From: an uncultured Pseudomonadales bacterium
GTDB lineage: Bacteria > Pseudomonadota > Gammaproteobacteria > Pseudomonadales > Porticoccaceae
Direction of reading: 5' to 3'
DNA length: 64,000 bases
Assembly: GCA_943788895.1 (NCBI GenBank)
Contig: CALSRZ010000002.1
Coordinates: forward strand, 1-64,000
Below, piece by piece: positions 27,020 to 36,345 of the stretch; position 1 is the first letter of the stretch, and each line of letters begins with the position of its first letter. The position numbers were made by a program, and so were the translations under genes. Below the pieces are notes generated by a model. The model did not search any database. It had not been told where the DNA came from and saw only the letters and a program-made list of their open reading frames with translations.

Positions 27020-27553
27020 GTGAATCTGGTTTTTAATTTTGCTCTGTTTCATGTTGGATGGCTTGCCTGCGTGGTCGGCGCGGCGACTGATATGTCGCTA
27101 TTTGGCTCGGCAATCGCAGTGCTTTTAATTGCCGTTCACCTTTTTAATGTGGCAAATGTTCGCGCAGAGCTGTATCTGGTCTCAGCGGCAATTATTATTG
27201 GATTTACTTGGGAGACCCTGCTGCTATCCCAGCAGTGGCTCACTTATGCTGGGTCATCTTTGAGCAGCAGTGTCGCGCCTTACTGGCTGGTTATTATGTG
27301 GGCGCTGTTTGCCACAACCATCAATGTTTCAATGGCCTGGATGAAAAATCGCTGGTTTTTGGCTGTGGTGATGGGAGCGATATTTGGTCCTATGGCCTTT
27401 ATCGCTGGAGAAAAATTGGGTGCAGTTGAGTTTCTTGATAACCAACGCGCATTAATTGCCCTGTCATGTGGCTGGGCCATACTCATGCCATTAATCCTGT
27501 GGTTGGCAGAAAAAATAAACGGATTTAGCCAAAGTGAGGGCGAAAAACAATGA
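27020..27553 (+). CDS. DUF2878 membrane protein
   Basis: A 177-residue protein with about five to six membrane segments, starting at GTG with GAAGAGG upstream. It belongs to the DUF2878 family (YWLVIMWALFATTINVSMAW is typical), of unknown reaction. In other proteobacteria it recurs next to the FAD oxidoreductase, DUF1365 and cyclopropane-synthase-like genes of singlet-oxygen regulons. Its stop overlaps the next start by four bases (ATGA), so translation is coupled. Confidence 0.85.
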   Translation: MNLVFNFALFHVGWLACVVGAATDMSLFGSAIAVLLIAVHLFNVANVRAELYLVSAAIIIGFTWETLLLSQQWLTYAGSSLSSSVAPYWLVIMWALFATTINVSMAWMKNRWFLAVVMGAIFGPMAFIAGEKLGAVEFLDNQRALIALSCGWAILMPLILWLAEKINGFSQSEGEKQ

Positions 27554-28374
27554 ATTTATTACTAAGTATCAATTTTGACCTTATGCTGCAGGCTGTGCCT
27601 GTGCTGCTTTTGGTTGCCTTTACCACCTGGCTTATCAGCCTGGCGATAGATGATGTCAGTATTGTTGACTATATTTGGTCGCTGCTGTCGCTGGCGGCTG
27701 CCGCTACCTATGCTTACCACAGCGGTGTCGAAAGCACTGTAAGTCTGGTGATGTTGCTAATGGTCTCCATCTGGGCTTTACGACTTACCTTTTTCCTGAT
27801 GAAGCGAGGGCGCAATCAGCCTGAAGATCGTCGCTATCAGGTTATACGCAAGCGCAATTCCCCAAATTTTGCCTTCAAAAGCCTCTATCTGATTTTTATC
27901 TTTCAGGGTTTTATTGCCTGGATAATGAGCACTATCTTTGTTCCCATTTTTGATGCCGGGGCCAGTGCAGAAACGGCTATTGTCTGGAGTCTATGGCACA
28001 GTGCCGGCGTTGCTCTATGGCTGTTTGGTCTGCTCTTCGAAAGCATCGCAGACAATCAGCTGCACGCTTTTAACCAAAAGGTGGTCAAGGATAGCAGAAC
28101 ATTAAATTTCGGCCTTTGGCGCTACTGTCGTCACCCCAATTACTTCGGTGAGTTTTGCATCTGGTGGGCCTGGTTTATATTTGCTATTCCAACGGCATCC
28201 CTGTGGATATTGCTTGCTCCCCTGATAATGACCTATCTACTGATGAAGTTTTCCGGCGTTGGCAATATGGAAAATGGCATCACCGATCGCAGGCCTGACT
28301 ATCAGGCTTATATAGATTCGACTAATACCTTTTTCCCCTGGAAACCAAGAGTGAATGTAAACGGAGATATCTAA
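27550..28374 (+). CDS. DUF1295 (steroid 5-alpha-reductase/ICMT-like) membrane enzyme
   Basis: A 274-residue membrane protein with about six to seven helices. The C-terminal motif FGLWRYCRHPNYFGEFCIWW is the conserved cofactor-binding signature of the DUF1295 / steroid 5-alpha-reductase C-terminal / isoprenylcysteine methyltransferase superfamily (RHPNYFGE). Such enzymes act on lipid-soluble substrates, as NAD(P)H reductases or SAM methyltransferases. In this operon a fatty-acyl or related lipid substrate is the natural guess. It overlaps both neighbours by one to four bases. Confidence 0.87.
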   Translation: MNLLLSINFDLMLQAVPVLLLVAFTTWLISLAIDDVSIVDYIWSLLSLAAAATYAYHSGVESTVSLVMLLMVSIWALRLTFFLMKRGRNQPEDRRYQVIRKRNSPNFAFKSLYLIFIFQGFIAWIMSTIFVPIFDAGASAETAIVWSLWHSAGVALWLFGLLFESIADNQLHAFNQKVVKDSRTLNFGLWRYCRHPNYFGEFCIWWAWFIFAIPTASLWILLAPLIMTYLLMKFSGVGNMENGITDRRPDYQAYIDSTNTFFPWKPRVNVNGDI

Positions 28375-29057
28375 TGGTTAGGCTTTTAACTGGCGTTTTA
28401 CTAATACTCAGTATGCAGATTAGTAGTGCAGTTGGGAGTGATAAACCTACCGATAACTTCGCGACTATCGGTAAAAATATCGACTTTAAGGTCTTCCTCA
28501 ATGATCGTGAAGTCGGTAGTCACAGTTTTGTTCTGCAACAGCAGGGTGAAAAATTATTGGTCTCCTCGACCATGAGTTTGGATTTCACCGTTCTAATGTT
28601 CAAAAAAATCAAATACCGCCATCAGGCCAATGAGGTTTGGGAGGCCGGCTGTCTGCGGTCCTTGAATAGCCAAACCCAAAAACAGGGTAAAAATATTAGC
28701 GTTAGTGCGATAACCGATGTCACTGGTCTGGTGGTGGAGCATAAAGACGGGTCGCAGACCATTCAGGGCTGTGCAAGGGGGTTCGCCTACTGGGATCCAC
28801 GACTTCTGGACGCTGATTATCTGCTTAATGCTGAGTCTGGCCAGTATCTGCCAGTTGAGATAAGCAGCACAGTTTCTGCCCAAGACAATATTACCCATAT
28901 GCTGATCGCCGGTTCAAAAGTCGATGTGCGACTGCAGTATGATGCCGCGGGTAACTGGTTGTCCCTCGAGTCGAAATTACAGATTGGTGGGCTGCTGCGC
29001 TATCAGCGAGTTGCCACTGACCCACTGTCCTCAGAAGCTCTACTTACAGGAGAGTAA
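28374..29057 (+). CDS. DUF6134-like exported protein
   Basis: A 227-residue protein with an N-terminal signal sequence (LLTGVLLILSMQISSAVGS) and a beta-rich body (FKVFLNDREVGSHSFVLQQQ, LDFTVLMFKKIKYRHQANE, YWDPRLLDADYLLNAESGQY), resembling the DUF6134 family found in the same operon type. It is probably periplasmic; a lipid-binding or lipid-handling role is inferred from its neighbours only. The start shares the last base of the preceding stop (TAATG). Confidence 0.75.
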   Translation: MVRLLTGVLLILSMQISSAVGSDKPTDNFATIGKNIDFKVFLNDREVGSHSFVLQQQGEKLLVSSTMSLDFTVLMFKKIKYRHQANEVWEAGCLRSLNSQTQKQGKNISVSAITDVTGLVVEHKDGSQTIQGCARGFAYWDPRLLDADYLLNAESGQYLPVEISSTVSAQDNITHMLIAGSKVDVRLQYDAAGNWLSLESKLQIGGLLRYQRVATDPLSSEALLTGE

Positions 29058-29062
29058 TCGCA

Positions 29063-29605
29063 ATGCAACAGGTAAGGCTGACAATTGTTTCCATGCTGTT
29101 TTTGCTATTGGCTGGCTGCAACTCACAACTCCCTATGGCAACCGTAGGCTATGTCGATATTCAGCGCTTTATGGGCGACTGGTATGTGATTGCCAATATC
29201 CCCACCTTTCTTGAGAAGGGCGCCCATAACCCGATTGAATCCTATCGCCTTGAAGCCGATGGCACTATAGCCACTACCTTTAGTTTTAATGCCGATGCCT
29301 TTGACGGTGAGCAAAAAATCTATCACCCGCGCGGTTTTATCAAAAATACCCAGACCAATGCCGAATGGGGTATGCAGTTTTTATGGCCGATTAAAGCGGA
29401 CTACCGGATTGTCTATCTGGATGCAGACTATCAATACACGGTAATTGGTCGCAACAATCGCGACTATGTGTGGATAATGGCCCGCAGCCCGCAAATATCC
29501 GCGCAGAAATACACAGAATTAGAGAAGTTCGTTGCCAGTCTCGGCTACAATCCCCAGCTATTAGAAAAAGCGCCCCACCAAATTGCCGGCCCTAATAAAA
29601 ATTAA
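29063..29605 (+). CDS. Lipocalin family lipoprotein (Blc-like)
   Basis: A 180-residue bacterial lipocalin with a lipobox-like signal (LFLLLAGC), so it is probably an outer-membrane lipoprotein. The first lipocalin block is RFMGDWYVIANIPT (GxW), and the closing block is RDYVWIMARSP, as in Blc. Lipocalins bind lysophospholipids or fatty acids in a beta-barrel. It is part of the seven-gene membrane-lipid operon, and the gap to the next gene is short (43 bases, A-rich). Confidence 0.92.
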   Translation: MQQVRLTIVSMLFLLLAGCNSQLPMATVGYVDIQRFMGDWYVIANIPTFLEKGAHNPIESYRLEADGTIATTFSFNADAFDGEQKIYHPRGFIKNTQTNAEWGMQFLWPIKADYRIVYLDADYQYTVIGRNNRDYVWIMARSPQISAQKYTELEKFVASLGYNPQLLEKAPHQIAGPNKN

Positions 29606-29648
29606 AAATGAAAAGAAATAAAAAAAGAGCAAAAGCGAAAATAAAAAT

Positions 29649-30890
29649 ATGAAAATTGCAGTTATTGGTACAGGCATCTCCGGCAATGTCGCCGCCTATC
29701 ATTTGAACAAGGAACATGAAATCACTGTATTTGAGGCGAATAACTATATTGGCGGCCACACCCATACCCACGATATACAATCCAACGGCAAAACCTATCA
29801 GGTCGACTCTGGCTTTATTGTCTTTAACCACAAAACCTATCCCAACTTTATTAAATTACTTGCCGAGCTTGGTGTAGAAGAGCAGCTGTCGAGTATGAGC
29901 TTTGGTATTAAGTGTGAAAAGACCGGGCTGGAATATATGGGTTCAACCCTGAATAGCCTGTTTGCCCAGCGGCGCAATCTGCTGCGGCCTTCATTCTGGA
30001 AAATGATTTTTGAAATTCTACGTTTTAACAAAGAGGCCAGCGCACTGATCGTCGAGAATATCGACGATATTACTCTTGGCGAATACTTAAAGCGCGGCAA
30101 CTACAGCCAGACATTTATTGATCTTTATTTAATCCCTATGGCCGCCGCTGTCTGGTCAGCGGATCTGCAAATTATGTATCAGTTTCCGGCCCGCTACCTG
30201 ATCCGCTTTTTCCAGAATCACGGTCTGCTTAGTGTCAATGACCGCCCCGACTGGTATGTGATTAAAGGTGGCTCAAAAACCTATGCCAGCGCCTTAACCG
30301 CACCCTTTAAAGATAGAATTAGACTGTCTACCCCGGTTGAAAAAGTTCAGCGCACAGAGGCAGGTGTAGTGATCACCAGTGCTGCTGGCGAAGAGCATTT
30401 TGATGCAGTCTTTATTGCCAGCCACAGCGATCAGGCGCTGGCCATGCTCGCCGATCCCAGCGAAGCCGAACAGCAGGTATTGGGTGCAATAACCTATCAG
30501 GATAACGAAGTGCTATTACATACAGACCAGTCGGTTATGCCACGGCGCAAACTTGCCTGGGCAGCCTGGAATTACCATCTGCTCGAGGGAGATCAGGGCA
30601 GGGTACCGGTCACTTACAATATGAATATTTTGCAGGGCTTTGATTGCCCAGAGCAATTTTGCGTAACATTAAATAACAGTGACGCAATTGATCAGAGTAA
30701 AGTGTTAAAGCGCATGAACTACCAGCACCCGGTATACACCCCGGAATCTGTCGCCGCACAGGCGCGTCAGGCCGAGATCAACACCGGCCGCACCTTCTAC
30801 TGCGGCGCATACTGGCGCTATGGTTTTCATGAGGACGGCGTGGTCAGCGCGCTGGATGCACTGAATCATTTTAAAAACTGCCACGGGTAA
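29649..30890 (+). CDS. FAD-dependent amine-oxidase-like desaturase/oxidoreductase
   Basis: A 413-residue flavoprotein: N-terminal dinucleotide fold IAVIGTGISGNVAAYHL and FEANNYIGGHTHT, the NAD(P)-binding Rossmann-like/amine oxidase signature, with a C-terminal YCGAYWRYGFHEDGVVSALD FAD-closing segment. The same family in the Rhodobacter sigma-E regulon has been linked to desaturation of a methylated fatty acid on the way to furan fatty acids (the step usually called UfaD). That assignment is by context and recollection, not proven here. Confidence 0.88.
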   Translation: MKIAVIGTGISGNVAAYHLNKEHEITVFEANNYIGGHTHTHDIQSNGKTYQVDSGFIVFNHKTYPNFIKLLAELGVEEQLSSMSFGIKCEKTGLEYMGSTLNSLFAQRRNLLRPSFWKMIFEILRFNKEASALIVENIDDITLGEYLKRGNYSQTFIDLYLIPMAAAVWSADLQIMYQFPARYLIRFFQNHGLLSVNDRPDWYVIKGGSKTYASALTAPFKDRIRLSTPVEKVQRTEAGVVITSAAGEEHFDAVFIASHSDQALAMLADPSEAEQQVLGAITYQDNEVLLHTDQSVMPRRKLAWAAWNYHLLEGDQGRVPVTYNMNILQGFDCPEQFCVTLNNSDAIDQSKVLKRMNYQHPVYTPESVAAQARQAEINTGRTFYCGAYWRYGFHEDGVVSALDALNHFKNCHG

Positions 30891-30895
30891 ACAAT

Positions 30896-31699
30896 ATGCA
30901 ATCTGGCATTAACAGTCGACTCTACACAGGCACCATTGGCCACTGTCGACATATGCCTGCGCTCAATATATTTCGCTACCAGCTGTTTATGCTCTACCTC
31001 GATCTGGATGAAGTGGACACTCTATTTGATAAATACTGGCTGTGGTCGAGCAGGCGCAAAAACTTCGCCTGGTTTAATCGTGCCGACCACAGCGGCGATG
31101 CCGATCAACCTTTAGCTGAATCCATACGCCAGCTGGTCAATGAGAAAACCGGCAGCAGACCCTCAGGCCCCATCCGCCTGTTAACCAATCTGCGCTATCT
31201 GTTTTATAAATCCAATCCGGTGAGCTTTTACTACTGCTTTAACGCCGATGGCGAAACCCTGCATAGTATAGTCGCAGAAGTAACCAATACCCCCTGGGGT
31301 GAACGCTACTGTTACGTGCTTTCAGAAGATGAACAGGTTGAGCCAGAGGTTGCCGACGTCAACCTGCACTACAGCACCGAAAAGTGCTTTACCGTATCGC
31401 CATTTATGCCAATGGATATGCACTACGGGTTTGAGTTTTCCCAGCCAGCTCAGCAGCTAATGGTAAAGATGCAAAACTATCGTCAGGGGCAGCGGGTTTT
31501 TGATGTCGAGTTGGCGTTGCAGGAAGCACCCATAAACTCGGCAACTTTGGCAAAACAGCTCTTTCGGTTACCGTTGATGACTGTTAAGGTCACTGCGGCT
31601 ATATACTGGCAGGCGCTAAAAATCTGGTTAAAGCGCGTTCCATTTTTAGGTCATGGCGGTGAAGCCCAACAGCAGCATAATAATAAAAGAGAGTATTAA
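30896..31699 (+). CDS. DUF1365 family protein
   Basis: A 267-residue DUF1365 protein. Recognisable blocks are YTGTIGHCRHMPALNIFRY, LYLDLDEVDTL, RLLTNLRYLFYKSNPVSFYY and the Phe/Pro-rich KCFTVSPFMPMDMHYGFEFS. The reaction is unknown, but the gene is almost always next to a CFA-synthase-like methyltransferase and an FAD oxidoreductase, as here (5 bases from the previous stop, 2 bases to the next start). Confidence 0.92.
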   Translation: MQSGINSRLYTGTIGHCRHMPALNIFRYQLFMLYLDLDEVDTLFDKYWLWSSRRKNFAWFNRADHSGDADQPLAESIRQLVNEKTGSRPSGPIRLLTNLRYLFYKSNPVSFYYCFNADGETLHSIVAEVTNTPWGERYCYVLSEDEQVEPEVADVNLHYSTEKCFTVSPFMPMDMHYGFEFSQPAQQLMVKMQNYRQGQRVFDVELALQEAPINSATLAKQLFRLPLMTVKVTAAIYWQALKIWLKRVPFLGHGGEAQQQHNNKREY

Positions 31700-31701
31700 T
31701 A

Positions 31702-32964
31702 GTGAGCACAGATATCTCCCAGCAAATCACCTCAAAGCGTCCCCGTTGGATAGACCAGTTTGCACGCAAAGGCGTGATGGCAAGATTTGCCAAGATCAGC
31801 CATGGTCAGATACGCATTACCGATAGCAGCGGCGAGATAATATTTGGCCAGCCTAATAGTAGCGGTGAGCTCTGCGTCGATATCAAAGTAATCGACCCGC
31901 GTTTTTATGCCGATCTCGCCTTTGGTGGCACTGTGGCCGCCGGAGAGTCCTATATGCAGGGTTACTGGACCTGTAGCGACCTGACAGCGCTGGTGCGTAT
32001 TATGGTGCGCAACCGCCATGTAATGGAGGCAGTCGAGGGCAGTCTCTCTCGATTTAAGGCACCGCTATTGCGAGTGGGTCACTGGCTAAATCGCAATACC
32101 CAGAGCGGCAGTCGCCGCAATATCGAAGCCCATTATGATCTGGGCAATGAGATGTTTGAGCTATTTCTTGACCCCACCATGATGTATTCCAGCGCTTACT
32201 ACCCGAAGCCTGAATCTACCCTTGAAGAGGCCTCGGTTGCCAAACTCAAGCTTATCTGTGACAAGTTGCAGCTCACCAGTGACGACCATGTTATTGAGAT
32301 TGGCACTGGCTGGGGTGGTTTTGCGATCTACGCTGCCAGCCACTACGGCTGTAAAGTCACCACCACAACCATTTCTAAAGAACAGCACGCTATGGCTGCA
32401 AGCCGTGTCGCCGCCGCTGGTCTTGAAGATAAAATTACTCTGCTGATGGAAGACTACCGCGACCTGACAGGTCAGTACGACAAGCTGGTCTCCATTGAGA
32501 TGATTGAAGCTGTTGGTCACCAGTATCTGGATACCTACTTTGCCAAGTGCAGTTCACTGCTTAAGCCCGAAGGCATTATGCTGATTCAGGCGATTACCAT
32601 TGCCGATCAGTTCTATGATCAGGCGATTAGCTCGGTGGATTTTATCCAGAAGTTTATTTTTCCCGGTGGCTTTATCCCTTCGGTCAGCGCGATTGCCGAT
32701 TCGGTAAAACAGGCCACTGATATGCGCCTGTTCCATCTCGAAGATATTGGTCCCCATTACGCCACCACTTTGCAGCACTGGCGCGAACGCTTTTTTGAGA
32801 ATATCGAGCAGGTTAAGGCGCTGGGTTACTCCGAGCAGTTTATTCGTATGTGGGAGTTCTATCTTTGCTATAGCGAGGGTGGTTTTTTGGAGCGCGCGCT
32901 GGGCGATGCTCATCTGGTGTTTATCAAACCGGAAAACCGAATTGATTGGCGTGGATCTTTTTAA
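31702..32964 (+). CDS. Cyclopropane-fatty-acyl-phospholipid synthase-like SAM methyltransferase (possible UfaM)
   Basis: A 420-residue protein starting at GTG. Residues about 1-115 are the family's N-terminal lipid-binding part (GGTVAAGESYMQGYWTCSDL). Residues about 130-400 are the SAM methyltransferase: HYDLGNEMFELFLDPTMMYS, VIEIGTGWGGFAIYAASHYG, SIEMIEAVGHQYLDTYF, and a C-terminal MWEFYLCYSEGGF. CFA synthases add a methylene from SAM to acyl-chain double bonds; the UfaM branch adds a methyl group instead. The operon with DUF1365, FAD oxidoreductase and DUF2878 favours the latter, but the sequence alone does not settle it. It is last gene of the operon. Confidence 0.9.
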   Translation: MSTDISQQITSKRPRWIDQFARKGVMARFAKISHGQIRITDSSGEIIFGQPNSSGELCVDIKVIDPRFYADLAFGGTVAAGESYMQGYWTCSDLTALVRIMVRNRHVMEAVEGSLSRFKAPLLRVGHWLNRNTQSGSRRNIEAHYDLGNEMFELFLDPTMMYSSAYYPKPESTLEEASVAKLKLICDKLQLTSDDHVIEIGTGWGGFAIYAASHYGCKVTTTTISKEQHAMAASRVAAAGLEDKITLLMEDYRDLTGQYDKLVSIEMIEAVGHQYLDTYFAKCSSLLKPEGIMLIQAITIADQFYDQAISSVDFIQKFIFPGGFIPSVSAIADSVKQATDMRLFHLEDIGPHYATTLQHWRERFFENIEQVKALGYSEQFIRMWEFYLCYSEGGFLERALGDAHLVFIKPENRIDWRGSF

Positions 32965-32972
32965 GACCTCTT

Positions 32973-33046
32973 GTCATGCTGGCGAAGGCCAGTACCTCTA
33001 AGGTTCGCAGCTTAATTCTATAGGACCCAGTCTACGCTGGGATGAC
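32973..33046. repeat. GTCAT...ATGAC intergenic repeat element with two hairpins
   Basis: Flanked by GTCAT (32973-32977) and ATGAC (33042-33046). The left hairpin is CTGGC-GAAG-GCCAG (32979-32992) and the right hairpin is CCCAG-TCTACG-CTGGG (33026-33040). This is the layout of the widespread REP/MITE-like elements of proteobacteria. It lies between two convergent genes and may act as a transcription stop. Confidence 0.75.
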
Positions 33047-33075
33047 GGGACGTTGAAGCAACTATCAGTCGTTAT

Positions 33076-34338
33076 TTACCCTTTCGATAAAACAGCATAA
33101 ATCCCCTGCACAAGCTTATGCAGCTGCTCGTCGCTGCTGATATAGGGCGGCATCACATAGACCAGTTTGCCAAAGGGTCGCACCCATATTCCCTCGGCAA
33201 CAAACTGCTTCTGAATCTCCGCCAGTATTACAGGCTCTTTCATTTCAATCACGCCAATAGCACCTAAGACACGGGTTTCGGCAACATCTTCCAGTGCTTC
33301 GAAAGGTGCCAGCTCAGTTTTTAATGCAGTTTCGATACGCTGAATATTGGCTTGCCAGTCACTGTTAAGCAGCAGATCAATACTCGCATTGGCCACGGCG
33401 CAGGCGAGGGGGTTGCCCATAAAGGTTGGGCCGTGCATAAAGCAGCCGGCTTCACCATTGCAGATACCGTTGCTGACTTCTTCGCTGCAGAGTGTGGCGG
33501 CGAGGGTCATATAGCCGCCGGTAATCGCTTTGCCGAGACACATAATATCCGGCGAAATTCCCGCCCATTCGCAGGCAAATAATTTTCCGCTGCGGCCAAA
33601 GCCAGTGGCAATTTCATCGGCGATTAACAATACATTGTGCTGGTCGCAGAGTTCGCGCACACGCTTTAAGTAGTGGGGTGAATAGAAGCGCATACCGCCA
33701 GCACCCTGAACGATAGGCTCTAAAATAACTGCAGCTAACTGATCTTTTTTGTCGCCAATAATCTTGGCAAATTCGGCAATATCAGTCTCATCCCACTCTT
33801 CGTCTATGCCGGTCTGCGGTGCGGGGGCAAAGTACTGTTTGGCGACCACCTGATCGAACATATGGTGCATCCCGGTGACCGGATCACAGACCGACATGGC
33901 GGCAAACGTATCGCCATGGTAGCCACTGCGCAGGCTGAGTAATTTGTTTTTATTCGGCTGGCCCTGAGAAATCCAGTATTGAAAGGCCATCTTGATTGCC
34001 ACTTCTACAGCGACAGATCCAGAGTCAGAGAGAAATACCTTGTCCAATCCAGCTGGGGTTATCTCTACCAGCTTTTCACAGAGATCGACTGCCGGCGCAT
34101 GGGTTATGCCGCCAAACATCACATGACTAAATTTATCGATCTGGTTTTTTGCCGCGGCATTTAGAGCCGGGTGATTGTAGCCGTGAATCGCACACCACCA
34201 GGAAGCCATGCCATCAATCAGCTCGGTGCCATCCGCCAATGTCAGGGTCACACCCTCGGCAGAGACAACCTCGTAGGCGGGGATAGGCGCAGTCAGCGAA
34301 GAGTAGGGGTGCCAGACAAATTGCTGGTCCTTTTGCAT
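33076..34338 (-). CDS. bioA: Adenosylmethionine-8-amino-7-oxononanoate aminotransferase
   Basis: 420 residues from ATG 34338 (MQKDQQFVWHPYSS); an upstream extension to 34464 has no homology and would overlap the divergent promoter. Class III PLP aminotransferase: WHPYSSLTAPIP, GMASWWCAIHGYNHP, LSLRSGYHGDT, LIADEIATGFGRSGK and the Schiff-base lysine in LGKAITGGYMTLAATL. It makes 7,8-diaminopelargonate in biotin synthesis, with SAM as amino donor. It is alone here, with no other bio genes nearby. Biotin is needed by the OadA biotin domain at 41.9 kb. Confidence 0.94.
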   Translation of the reverse strand: MQKDQQFVWHPYSSLTAPIPAYEVVSAEGVTLTLADGTELIDGMASWWCAIHGYNHPALNAAAKNQIDKFSHVMFGGITHAPAVDLCEKLVEITPAGLDKVFLSDSGSVAVEVAIKMAFQYWISQGQPNKNKLLSLRSGYHGDTFAAMSVCDPVTGMHHMFDQVVAKQYFAPAPQTGIDEEWDETDIAEFAKIIGDKKDQLAAVILEPIVQGAGGMRFYSPHYLKRVRELCDQHNVLLIADEIATGFGRSGKLFACEWAGISPDIMCLGKAITGGYMTLAATLCSEEVSNGICNGEAGCFMHGPTFMGNPLACAVANASIDLLLNSDWQANIQRIETALKTELAPFEALEDVAETRVLGAIGVIEMKEPVILAEIQKQFVAEGIWVRPFGKLVYVMPPYISSDEQLHKLVQGIYAVLSKG

Positions 34339-34477
34339 AAGTTGTGACTGCGATTGGTCGATTTTGGTGATGCTGTTCAAAGTTCTGATGACTCCAAATT
34401 GATTGCCCCTGAAGGCAGTGTTACCAAGTGATTCTCTCTTGAATGTTTTTAACCCCGAGCCCAAATGGAGTTGTTAT

Positions 34478-35296
34478 ATGCGCGCGTTTAAACGGTTATT
34501 TTTGATCTCAATTACCCTTGGTTACCTGTCTATTTTTACCTCGACCGCTGTTGCCGGTCTCGACAGTCAATCCTGGCCAATCTGGAACAAGAGCAATGAA
34601 TCCAATCCGGCCATTATAGATCATTCGACCTTTGACCGCTTTTTAAAAACCTATGTGCTGACCAACCACCCTTCGGGTATCAATCGTTTTCGCTATGGCG
34701 ATGTCAGCCGCAGAGACAGTAAGAGATTGGATGCCTATATTGTGCAGATGACCTCTATTGATCCTCGCCAGTATCGCAAGCGTGAACAGAAAGCCTACTG
34801 GTTAAATCTCTACAATGCACTGACCATTCAAAGCCTGTTAAAAAAGTATCCGCGCGCGCTGGATACGCGCAAGTTAAATCCGCGGATTAGAGTGGCTGGG
34901 GTCAAGTTGAGAAGGGCGGATATTGGCGATCGTATCCTACGTCCAATCTGGCATGACTATAAGGTGGTTTTTGGGCTGAGCTGCGCGAGTATGGGCTGCC
35001 CGGCAATTCAAGCCAGTGCATTTACAGCGGCTAATATCAATAAGCTTTTAAAGCAGTCTGCCCGCGAGTTTATCAATCATCCGCGAGGCTTGATGGTTAG
35101 CCGCCAGGAGATGCGGGTATCGAAGATTTTTGACTGGTACCGTGAGGATTTTGGTGCCGATAACAAGCGTCTTATGAAGCTGTTTGCCTATTATGCGGAT
35201 GATAATAAAGCGCTGTATATTCTTGGTTTTAACGGTGATATTAAGTTCAGTTATGACTCGCGGCTCAATTCTCCTGACACTAACTGGCCGCTTTAG
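34478..35296 (+). CDS. DUF547 exported protein
   Basis: 272 residues from ATG 34478 with GGAG seven bases upstream; an in-frame ATG at 34403 lacks a site and would hide the signal peptide. Residues 1-24 are a signal sequence (LFLISITLGYLSIFTSTAVAG). The DUF547 core includes YWLNLYNALTIQSLLKKYP and FGLSCASMGCPAIQ, with conserved Asn/Tyr and Cys residues. Probably periplasmic; function unknown. It is divergent from bioA. Confidence 0.88.
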   Translation: MRAFKRLFLISITLGYLSIFTSTAVAGLDSQSWPIWNKSNESNPAIIDHSTFDRFLKTYVLTNHPSGINRFRYGDVSRRDSKRLDAYIVQMTSIDPRQYRKREQKAYWLNLYNALTIQSLLKKYPRALDTRKLNPRIRVAGVKLRRADIGDRILRPIWHDYKVVFGLSCASMGCPAIQASAFTAANINKLLKQSAREFINHPRGLMVSRQEMRVSKIFDWYREDFGADNKRLMKLFAYYADDNKALYILGFNGDIKFSYDSRLNSPDTNWPL

Positions 35297-35421
35297 AATC
35301 ACTTTAGGGTTTTTCATGGTTGGTCTTTAATTTGCCAGCTTATGCCTAGATATTCTCTGTGATCTCCCCGCACTTTCGCCTACAATAGCCGGCTTTTAAG
35401 CAACCGCAAATAGAGCCGAAG

Positions 35422-36255
35422 ATGTCGATTCGAAAAAATCAGCTAGAAGCCAATAAACTGCAAAAGCGCCTGCGTCGCAATGTGGGGCAGGCTATCGCCG
35501 ATTACAATATGATCGAAGAGGGCGATCGGATTATGGTCTGTATGTCCGGCGGCAAAGACTCCTACGCCATGCTCGATATACTGCTCAATCTGCAAGCCAG
35601 TGCGCCGATCAAATTTGATCTGGTAGCGGTCAATATGGATCAAAAACAGCCTGGCTTTCCCGAACATGTTCTTCCAGAATATTTAGATACTTTGGATATC
35701 GAATATCATATTCTTGAGAAAGATACCTACAGCATTGTTACCAGCAAGATTCCCGAAGGTAAAACCTACTGCAGTCTCTGCTCGCGCCTGCGTCGCGGAA
35801 CTCTCTATGGTTTTGCCGAGCAGATTGGCTGTACCAAAGTCGCGCTTGGACATCATCGCGATGATATTGTCGAGACATTGTTTTTAAATATGTTTCATCA
35901 GGCCAAGCTTAAGGCCATGCCGCCAAAGCTGCTCTCTGATGATAAGAAGAATATTATTATTCGCCCGCTGGCTTACTGCCGTGAATCAGATCTGATCGCT
36001 CTGGCAGAGTTAAAGCAGTTTCCCATTATTCCCTGCAACCTCTGTGGCTCTCAGGAAGGCTTGCAGCGCAATGTGGTCAAGCAGATGCTGGTCGACTGGG
36101 AGCGTCAGTTTCCCGGGCGTATCGACCAGATATTTGGCGCCGTGCAGAATATCTCTCCCTCGCAGCTGGCTGACACCGGTCTGTTTGATTTTGAGACATT
36201 GAAGATTGAGCGTGAGGACGTTGATCTCAGTGCAATCAAGGCGATCAATCTTTAG
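35422..36255 (+). CDS. ttcA: tRNA 2-thiocytidine(32) synthetase
   Basis: A 277-residue PP-loop enzyme that thiolates cytidine 32 of some tRNAs using ATP and a [4Fe-4S] cluster. The PP-loop SGGKDS is at 42-47, followed by the cysteine pairs in [15 protein letters not shown] and [13 protein letters not shown] that bind the cluster, and [17 protein letters not shown]. It is standard TtcA length and complete. Confidence 0.96.
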   Translation: MSIRKNQLEANKLQKRLRRNVGQAIADYNMIEEGDRIMVCMSGGKDSYAMLDILLNLQASAPIKFDLVAVNMDQKQPGFPEHVLPEYLDTLDIEYHILEKDTYSIVTSKIPEGKTYCSLCSRLRRGTLYGFAEQIGCTKVALGHHRDDIVETLFLNMFHQAKLKAMPPKLLSDDKKNIIIRPLAYCRESDLIALAELKQFPIIPCNLCGSQEGLQRNVVKQMLVDWERQFPGRIDQIFGAVQNISPSQLADTGLFDFETLKIEREDVDLSAIKAINL

Positions 36256-36345
36256 CGGACTGTCATTGTTAATGAGACAGCCATCACCGTTCTAATGTGG
36301 TCTTTTTCCTATACTCCGCAAGTCTATTTCGAGGTGGGAAAAATA

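Noticed and set aside
34339-34464. N-terminal extension of BioA to 34464
   Set aside because: The extra 42 residues have no family similarity and would run into the divergent promoter region; ATG 34338 begins the conserved WHPYSS block.
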